Below, in pieces: positions 4,980 through 10,122 of a DNA stretch of 10,122 nt (positions within the stretch are counted from its first letter, which is position 1; each line of letters begins with the position of its first letter). Under the pieces are notes generated by a model. The model saw nothing but the letters and a program-made list of their open reading frames with translations. It ran no database searches and had not been told where the DNA came from. The position numbers and the translations under genes are program-made. Where the stretch lies: the NCBI GenBank assembly GCA_029859145.1, contig JAOUDT010000032.1, positions 1 through 10,122 on the forward strand, read 5' to 3'. This stretch comes from Dehalococcoidia bacterium. Its GTDB lineage: Bacteria; Chloroflexota; Dehalococcoidia; GIF9; AB-539-J10.

Positions 4980-7112
4980 AAAAATGGCAAAACACTCCTG
5001 CCAACTCTGTTCTCCATTGCCCTGGTCCTCAGCCTGATTCTTCCTGTGTCGGTGGGTGCGACTTCAACAGCTGTGCCTCCGCCAGACGACCATTCTATTA
5101 GCCATTCGACGCTAGATGCCTACAGTCCTACTCTCGCAATGGCATTGAACACTCCTCAAGGAAACGTAACACCCATGGTCGCCGCAGGCGGGGCGCACAC
5201 GGTGGGCCTTAAATCCGACGGCACTGTGGTCGCTACGGGAGGCAATGAATACGGGCAGTGTGATGTTAGTGGCTGGACGGACATCGTCCAGGTCTCCACT
5301 GGCCGGCGTCACACCGTGGGACTCAAGTCCGACGGCAGCGTGGTCGCTGTGGGGGAGAATGATTACGGCCAGTGCGAAGTCTCCGGGTGGAGGGATATCG
5401 GCCAGGTCTCGGCAGGCGCGTTACACACCGTGGGGCTTAGATCCGACGGCACCGTGGTGGCTGTGGGACCTGAAGGAGAGAGAGAGACGTTGGATTTCGG
5501 GCAGTGCGATATCAGCGGTTGGAGGGACATCATCCAGATCTCCGCTGGCACGTGGCACACGGTGGGGCTCAAGTCCGACGGCAGTGTGGTCGCCGTGGGT
5601 GGGAATCCTTACGGGGAGTGCGACGTCGGCAACTGGAATGACATCATCCGCGTCGCCACGGGCGAAGATCACACTGTGGGGCTCAGATCCGACGGTACCC
5701 TGGTCGCTGTGGGAGATAACGACTACGGACAGTGCAATGTCGGCAGATGGACAGACATTGTCCAGATTGCCGCGGGATCCCGGCGTACGGTCGGACTTAG
5801 GAACAACGGCACCACGGTTACGGCGGGAACCGGCCTGTTCGATATCCCCACCTGGACGGACATCGTCCAAGTCGCCGTAGGCGACTCCTACGTAGCAGGC
5901 CTCAAGCCCGACGGCACCGTAGTGGTCGCGGAATCCAGCGCCCAGGGGCAGTGTGACGTCAGCGACTGGACGGACGTCGTCCAGGTCGCCGCAGGCTACC
6001 TTCACACGGTGGGGCTCAAGTCCGACGGCACCGTGGTCACCGTGGGATGGAACTCATACGGTCAGTGCGATGTCGGCGGCTGGACGAACATCATCCAGGT
6101 CGCCGCTGGCTGCTGGCATACCGTCGGAGTTAGGTCCGATGGCACCGTGGTCGCCGCGGGATGGGACGCCAACGGGGAGTGCAATGTCACTCCCTGGACA
6201 GATATAATCAGGGTCGCCGCTGGTTACCTTCATACGGTGGGCCTCAAGTCCGACGGCGCCGTGGTCACCGTGGGATACGACTACGGGCAGTTTGACGTCG
6301 GCGAGTGGACCGACATTGCCCAGATCGCCGCCGGCCATACTCACACAGTGGGGCTTGCGTCCGACGGAACAACTGTCGTCGCCGCGGGACCGGCCTACGA
6401 CGAGCAATACCATTTTGACGGGTCGGACATCGTTCAGATTGCAGCTGGCTTCGACCACACCGTGTTGCTTAGGTCCGACGGCACCGTGGTCACCATGGGA
6501 GCCGGCGACCAGCGGCAATGGGAAGATGTCGGCTGGACGGATGTCGTCCAGGTCGCCGCTGGCTTCGAGCACACCGTCGGGCTCAAGTCCGATGGCACCG
6601 TAGTCACCATGGGAGCAAACGATCAGGGGCAACGCGACGTCAGTGACTGGACGGATATCATGCAAATCGGCGCTGGCCAGTATCATACGGTCGGCGTCAA
6701 GTCAGATGGCACGGCCGTCGCCGCGGGCGCCGGGCTTGAGTTCGTCAACTGGAATCTGGGGATTATCACCGAGTCCACCCTTACCATATCCAGCACCGGT
6801 GGCGGAACGGTAATCGCCCCTGGCGAGGGTTCATTCGACTACAGCACCGGGACCATTGTCCGACTGACTGCCAAGCCCGATAGGGGCTACCGCTTCGTCA
6901 AATGGACCGGTGGCGTGGATGCCATCCTAAGTGTGAATGCCGCCAGAACCAGTATCGCCATGAGAGGCGATTACTCCATAGCAGCCGATTTCGCGATCAA
7001 CTGGCCCCTTATTGGTGGCATTATAGTAGTGGTGGTAGCAGCGGCACTGTGGATTGTCTTCGTGCTTAGAAGACGCAGAAGACAAACAAATCCAGCGCAG
7101 ACCTCAGGGTGA
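4977..7112 (+). CDS. Exported, membrane-anchored RCC1-like repeat protein
   Basis: The protein has 711 residues from the ATG. Residues 1-28 are a Sec signal peptide: basic MKNGK, a hydrophobic LFSIALVLSLIL core, and a likely cut after VGA. Residues 68-595 hold 14 repeats of about 38 residues with the core AAGxxHTVGLKSDGTVVAxG, matching RCC1-type beta-propeller repeats. Most repeats continue with YGQCDV-x2-WTDIVQ. Residues 602-674 look like a divergent InlB B-repeat module (GGGTVIAPGEG, GYRFVKWTGG). Residues 677-697 are one transmembrane helix followed by RRRRR at 698-702, a stop-transfer anchor. The repeats therefore face outside. RCC1-like propellers usually mediate binding, so adhesion or recognition at the cell surface is a reasonable inference; no catalytic motif is seen. 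The gene is divergent from padR, which may control it. The next gene is convergent after 45 bp, with no clear terminator in that gap. Confidence 0.88.
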   Translation: MKNGKTLLPTLFSIALVLSLILPVSVGATSTAVPPPDDHSISHSTLDAYSPTLAMALNTPQGNVTPMVAAGGAHTVGLKSDGTVVATGGNEYGQCDVSGWTDIVQVSTGRRHTVGLKSDGSVVAVGENDYGQCEVSGWRDIGQVSAGALHTVGLRSDGTVVAVGPEGERETLDFGQCDISGWRDIIQISAGTWHTVGLKSDGSVVAVGGNPYGECDVGNWNDIIRVATGEDHTVGLRSDGTLVAVGDNDYGQCNVGRWTDIVQIAAGSRRTVGLRNNGTTVTAGTGLFDIPTWTDIVQVAVGDSYVAGLKPDGTVVVAESSAQGQCDVSDWTDVVQVAAGYLHTVGLKSDGTVVTVGWNSYGQCDVGGWTNIIQVAAGCWHTVGVRSDGTVVAAGWDANGECNVTPWTDIIRVAAGYLHTVGLKSDGAVVTVGYDYGQFDVGEWTDIAQIAAGHTHTVGLASDGTTVVAAGPAYDEQYHFDGSDIVQIAAGFDHTVLLRSDGTVVTMGAGDQRQWEDVGWTDVVQVAAGFEHTVGLKSDGTVVTMGANDQGQRDVSDWTDIMQIGAGQYHTVGVKSDGTAVAAGAGLEFVNWNLGIITESTLTISSTGGGTVIAPGEGSFDYSTGTIVRLTAKPDRGYRFVKWTGGVDAILSVNAARTSIAMRGDYSIAADFAINWPLIGGIIVVVVAAALWIVFVLRRRRRQTNPAQTSG
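5178..6761 (+). repeat. Coding tandem repeat array, 14 units of about 114 bp
   Basis: The DNA repeats with the protein: phrases such as CTCAAGTCCGACGGCACCG and TGGACGGACATCGTCCAGG recur with small changes. Fourteen units fill 528 codons, averaging 37.7 codons each. Units 6, 11 and 14 are the most divergent; unit 3 carries a short insertion (EGERETLD). Repeats 8 and 10 share a 53-nt block (5995-6047 and 6223-6275) with only 4 differences, a sign of recent internal duplication or conversion. The repetition also keeps several other frames and the opposite strand open. Confidence 0.9.
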
Positions 7113-7157
7113 AACTGGCTATTGGCAGGAATGACCTTAGTGCGAAGACAGCGGTAT

Positions 7158-10122
7158 CTAGGCGCGTTGCTTCCCTTCCCGGCTACAAAATCTGAGGACC
7201 TCAGCAAAATTATTGATCTTCGTACGGTTGGTGCTCTCTACAAAGCCGTCATAAGTGAGGTTAATCCAGGGCTTACGATACAGGGAACTGAATTTTTCAG
7301 ACATGGCGGCCACGATTCCACCGGGCATACAGCCGTGGGGCATGACCGATATCACACCGGAAAACTCAGAGTTCTCCATCCATTCGATTCCACTGCCGAT
7401 ACTGAGGACTGCTTCGCTTCCGCATCTCGGGGAAAGCCAGTGGCTTGTTTGTGCCAGTAGCTCTCTCGTTGATGGCTCTTCTCCATCAACCAAGTCCTGA
7501 AAATATTTGATTACCTTGTGCTCGTCATGCTCCCAGGCACGCTTTATCGCATAGCTAGCAAGCGCCTTCAGGAATTTGCGGTCCCTGACAGCATCTTCGA
7601 CATGCCGGTAAAAGATATACTTCATCCATTCCCCTATGGAGGAAACGACGATCTCCAGCCCGGCCTTCTCGCACTCCCTGACCAGGTCCTGGTTGCTAAA
7701 CCTGTTGGAGCGCAGAAAGATTTCTCCATTAATGCCCACCACAGGCCTGCGGGGCAGTTCAGGGTCAATGAGCGACTTGAAATCAGGAGTAGCCTGGCGC
7801 AGGATATCATCGAAACCTTCTTTCCTACGGACGCGACCGATAAGCCTGCCAAGATACTGGTCAAAGAGTTCGTCTGCCGAGCCTGGCCGCTTTTCATATG
7901 GGCGGCTGCGCCAGAGCAACCTCTGGAAATAGTCAGTGGCCACGCAGCCCTTCCAGGCCAGGCGGGCAAAACGAGGGCTAATTTCCGTATCTCGATACGC
8001 ATTATTCGACACGGTCGTCCTTATGGTAAGGTCAAACCCCACCTCTTTAAGTATCTTGATTTGTTCCAGTGCATATTTGCCAAAGCGGCAAGGGCCATAT
8101 GCGCTGGCCATAACTGCCTCGACATTCTTCAGGTCGGTGCCATCCTCGTAACAGAACCTCAGAAAGTCGCCTAGGGTCACCCGATAGGGCAAACATTCCA
8201 CGCCCGATGTTATCTTATCGGCATACAGCAAATTACGTTCATTGGCTTCAGGAAGCACCATTGCCCTGAAGCCGCTGCCCTCTAGAAGCGCAGCCACAAG
8301 CTCAATGTGCGGTGCCATCCTGGGAATAATAAAGGTCTTCGTAGCATCAATTACGGGCGGAAATGCTTTTCGATAGACATCTTCCTTACTTGGCACTTCT
8401 TGCTTCCCGGCAGACTGGGCGAATCCCTTAATCGTGTCAACGAAGGCTTCCAAGCGCGTGACGATGCCAGCCTCAGCTGCATGCTCGTCTATCTCCAGCT
8501 GCCCCATAGGCTTGCCCCCCATGATATCTTCAACGACGTGGATTATGAAGGAGTTCGGGCCACATCCAAAGTTTGTCAGCCATAAACCATAAAGCTGCGG
8601 GTTAGAGGCAGTTAAAGCCGCGGCAGCCACATATTTGTTCTCATAGTACCAGTAGGGACGGTCGGAATAATCCTTGGCATTCACCGACTCCAGGGGCAAG
8701 AAGTCCAGGGGTATGGGCACCACTCCAAGCTGAGCGAGTTTTTCCGCTATGCCCAGATTTGCCCCGGTATCCTGCGACATATAAGACCGTGATAAGAGCA
8801 CCACGCCCAGCTGGTCACTACGGTGCAGTTGCTCCAATAATTCCCTGCCCAGCGCTGCCTGGTCAGCCTCGAACCTCCGCTGGCTTTCAATGCCGGCCAG
8901 AGCTGCCTCCTTCCCTTTCTTTCTGCTGAACCCCATTTTCACGGCGACATCAGCAAGGTTCTTTATCACCTCATCATCCCCCTGACTGAAATCGATTATG
9001 GGTATCAACAGCCGTTCCCCAAAGTCAAGTACATTGCGTATTATGAACGGAGAAGCCTGAACCAAGGGACAGGAATATTTCTGGCTTGCATCTCCATCTT
9101 TCCTGCCCAGGCGGATGGCGCAGGGGTAAAGGACGTAATCCACATCCTTGAGCATTGCCGCATGCCCGTGGAGAAGCTTGACAGGGAAACAACTGTCGGA
9201 GTAGCTCAACTCGGTGGCCTGCTCCATGATCTCGTTGTTGGTCTGGTTCGAAAGGACAACTTTGGCGTCGAGGGCATTGAGGAACCCAATTAGTAGTGGA
9301 GCGTAGTCGTACACCAGCAGTCCTCTGGGAATGCCCACCTTGAGCCCAGTGCCGGAGTCTTTCTGGTACTCTCGAAACAGCAGCTGCTCTCTCTTATCGA
9401 AGAACGTCTCTCTCTTGGCGTGGCTGGCCATAGCATCGTACTTATCGCAGCGGCTGCCATAGAAACTGGTCTCTTCACCGGGCATCTCCATGCGGGTGAT
9501 AGTGCAATTGTTGTCGCAACCTTTACAGACGAACGTGGTAAGCTTGCACTCTCTTTCCACGATCTCCTCAAAGCCCTTGAACTTCGAGTTCTGCCCGGCC
9601 ATAGTCTCTTTGGCCAGGAGGGCTGCGCCTATGGCGCCGCTGACTTCCTTGTGCTCAGGCACTGTCAGCTTCTTCCCTTCCAGTTGATGGTGGAAGGCGG
9701 AGACTACAGCCTTGTTATAGAAGACGGCTCCCGTGAGGATAACCTTATTGCCCAGTCTTCTATGCTCCACTACCTTGGAGAGATAATTCTTGGCTATGGA
9801 GTTTGCCAGGCTGGCCGTGATTATTTCCAGGGGCACTCCATCCTGCTGTGCCGAAGCCACCGCCTGGCCCATAAACGCCGCACATCTCGTTCCTAGATCA
9901 ATGGTATGAGGGGCAGCAAATGCAAGGTCGGCAAACTGACCATTAGTCACCGAAACGCCCAGCATCTCGGCTAGCTCATCGATGAAACTGCCTGTTCCTG
10001 CGGCACAAGCTTTGTTCATGTGATAGTCCACGACAATGCCATTTCTCTTAATGACCAGCTTGGAGTCCTGCCCGCCGATCTCGATTATGTCGGCTTCAGG
10101 GTCTATCTCGGCCGCAGCTCTG
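7158..10122 (-). CDS. Large acyl-CoA dehydratase activase (BcrA/BadF ATPase + DUF2229 + dehydratase-like region), N-terminus outside window
   Basis: The frame is open from the window edge (first full codon at 10121) to TAG at 7160-7158, giving 987 residues with no start. It belongs to the activases that use ATP to push an electron into 2-hydroxyacyl-CoA dehydratases or benzoyl-CoA-type reductases, oxygen-sensitive enzymes of anaerobes. In order, the visible parts are: IIEIGGQDSK and KACAAGTGSF with C39 (ASKHA ATPase, cluster-ligand cysteine position); a linker with cysteines 199, 202, 206 and 225 (CX2CX3CX18C); a DUF2229-like region from about 260 (VGIPRGLLVYDYAP, CFPVKLLHGH); then dehydratase-like motifs FGCGPNSF at 518, IDEHAAEAGI at 544, ECLPYRVTLGDF at 642, GPCRFGKY at 676 and GCMPGGI at 930. 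Family members of this architecture are commonly well over 1,000 residues, usually with another ATPase copy upstream, which is not visible here. The substrate is unknown. It ends convergently with the repeat-protein gene. Confidence 0.88.
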   Translation of the reverse strand, partial: RAAAEIDPEADIIEIGGQDSKLVIKRNGIVVDYHMNKACAAGTGSFIDELAEMLGVSVTNGQFADLAFAAPHTIDLGTRCAAFMGQAVASAQQDGVPLEIITASLANSIAKNYLSKVVEHRRLGNKVILTGAVFYNKAVVSAFHHQLEGKKLTVPEHKEVSGAIGAALLAKETMAGQNSKFKGFEEIVERECKLTTFVCKGCDNNCTITRMEMPGEETSFYGSRCDKYDAMASHAKRETFFDKREQLLFREYQKDSGTGLKVGIPRGLLVYDYAPLLIGFLNALDAKVVLSNQTNNEIMEQATELSYSDSCFPVKLLHGHAAMLKDVDYVLYPCAIRLGRKDGDASQKYSCPLVQASPFIIRNVLDFGERLLIPIIDFSQGDDEVIKNLADVAVKMGFSRKKGKEAALAGIESQRRFEADQAALGRELLEQLHRSDQLGVVLLSRSYMSQDTGANLGIAEKLAQLGVVPIPLDFLPLESVNAKDYSDRPYWYYENKYVAAAALTASNPQLYGLWLTNFGCGPNSFIIHVVEDIMGGKPMGQLEIDEHAAEAGIVTRLEAFVDTIKGFAQSAGKQEVPSKEDVYRKAFPPVIDATKTFIIPRMAPHIELVAALLEGSGFRAMVLPEANERNLLYADKITSGVECLPYRVTLGDFLRFCYEDGTDLKNVEAVMASAYGPCRFGKYALEQIKILKEVGFDLTIRTTVSNNAYRDTEISPRFARLAWKGCVATDYFQRLLWRSRPYEKRPGSADELFDQYLGRLIGRVRRKEGFDDILRQATPDFKSLIDPELPRRPVVGINGEIFLRSNRFSNQDLVRECEKAGLEIVVSSIGEWMKYIFYRHVEDAVRDRKFLKALASYAIKRAWEHDEHKVIKYFQDLVDGEEPSTRELLAQTSHWLSPRCGSEAVLSIGSGIEWMENSEFSGVISVMPHGCMPGGIVAAMSEKFSSLYRKPWINLTYDGFVESTNRTKINNFAEVLRFCSREGKQRA

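Noticed and set aside
4931..5101. A 56-codon GTG-started frame overlapping the signal peptide region in another frame
   Set aside because: The ribosome site (GGAAGGAG at 4911-4918) is 12 nt away, and the product is cysteine- and proline-rich with no known pattern. The overlapping signal-peptide frame is clearly the real one.
5421..6686. Long antisense frames (194 and 210 codons) and plus-strand frames over the repeat array
   Set aside because: The coding repeats of the RCC1-like gene keep other frames free of stops periodically. The products are repetitive shadows with no signal peptide, ribosome site or family motif.
5178..6761. Could the regular repeats be a CRISPR array or non-coding satellite?
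   Set aside because: The repeats are about 114 bp, degenerate, free of stops in one frame and match a known protein repeat. There are no identical short repeats with unique spacers.
7113..7157. Terminator search in the 45-bp gap between the convergent repeat-protein and activase genes
   Set aside because: No convincing stem-loop or T-run is visible on either strand.
7518..8174. A 218-codon open frame on the plus strand and several smaller ones between 7122 and 9896
   Set aside because: They lie antisense to the activase gene, whose protein motifs are clear over the whole range. Their products show no recognisable pattern.
10029..10031. GTG as the start codon of the activase
   Set aside because: The frame remains open upstream to the window edge and encodes the conserved IIEIGGQDSK ATPase motif, so this GTG is an internal valine.

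Overview
The window looks like a chromosomal fragment of an anaerobic, moderately GC-rich bacterium. A Dehalococcoidia-like or other deep-branching Chloroflexota anaerobe is my best guess. That placement is inference from gene content: an oxygen-sensitive acyl-CoA dehydratase activase, a TrpB2-type tryptophan synthase beide a TrpB1, and an RCC1-like repeat surface protein. No rRNA, tRNA, CRISPR array, transposase or phage gene is visible.

Positions 1-3584 (plus strand) are the distal part of a tryptophan operon: the 3' end of trpF, then trpB (TrpB1 type), trpA and a second, TrpB2-type beta-subunit gene. The first three genes overlap (14 bp and 4 bp) and are probably translationally coupled. 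A 65-bp gap before trpB2 carries two consensus Shine-Dalgarno sequences. The first drives only an ATG-TAG start-stop pair; the second serves trpB2. A strong hairpin at 3592-3631 sits between this operon and the convergent minus-strand genes.

Positions 3680-4793 (minus strand) hold a two-gene unit: a PadR-family repressor followed 1 nt later by a metallo-beta-lactamase-fold hydrolase resembling class II cyclic-nucleotide phosphodiesterases. The regulator promoter faces a divergent promoter for the next gene. Both are extended -10 promoters built on the same GTGATATA octamer, which forms an inverted repeat and is a possible shared operator.

Positions 4977-7112 (plus strand) encode a 711-residue exported protein. 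It has a signal peptide, 14 RCC1-like repeats of about 38 residues, an InlB-type beta-grasp-like module, and a C-terminal membrane anchor with an arginine cluster.

Positions 7158-10122 (minus strand) are the C-terminal 987 residues of a very large activase of the 2-hydroxyacyl-CoA dehydratase / benzoyl-CoA reductase type. It combines an ASKHA ATPase, a four-cysteine linker, a DUF2229 domain and a dehydratase-like C-terminus. Its start lies outside the window.

No clearly new multi-gene defence or mobile system is visible. The points most worth following up are the double-beta trp operon, the start-stop element, the symmetrical divergent promoters and the architecture of the repeat protein.
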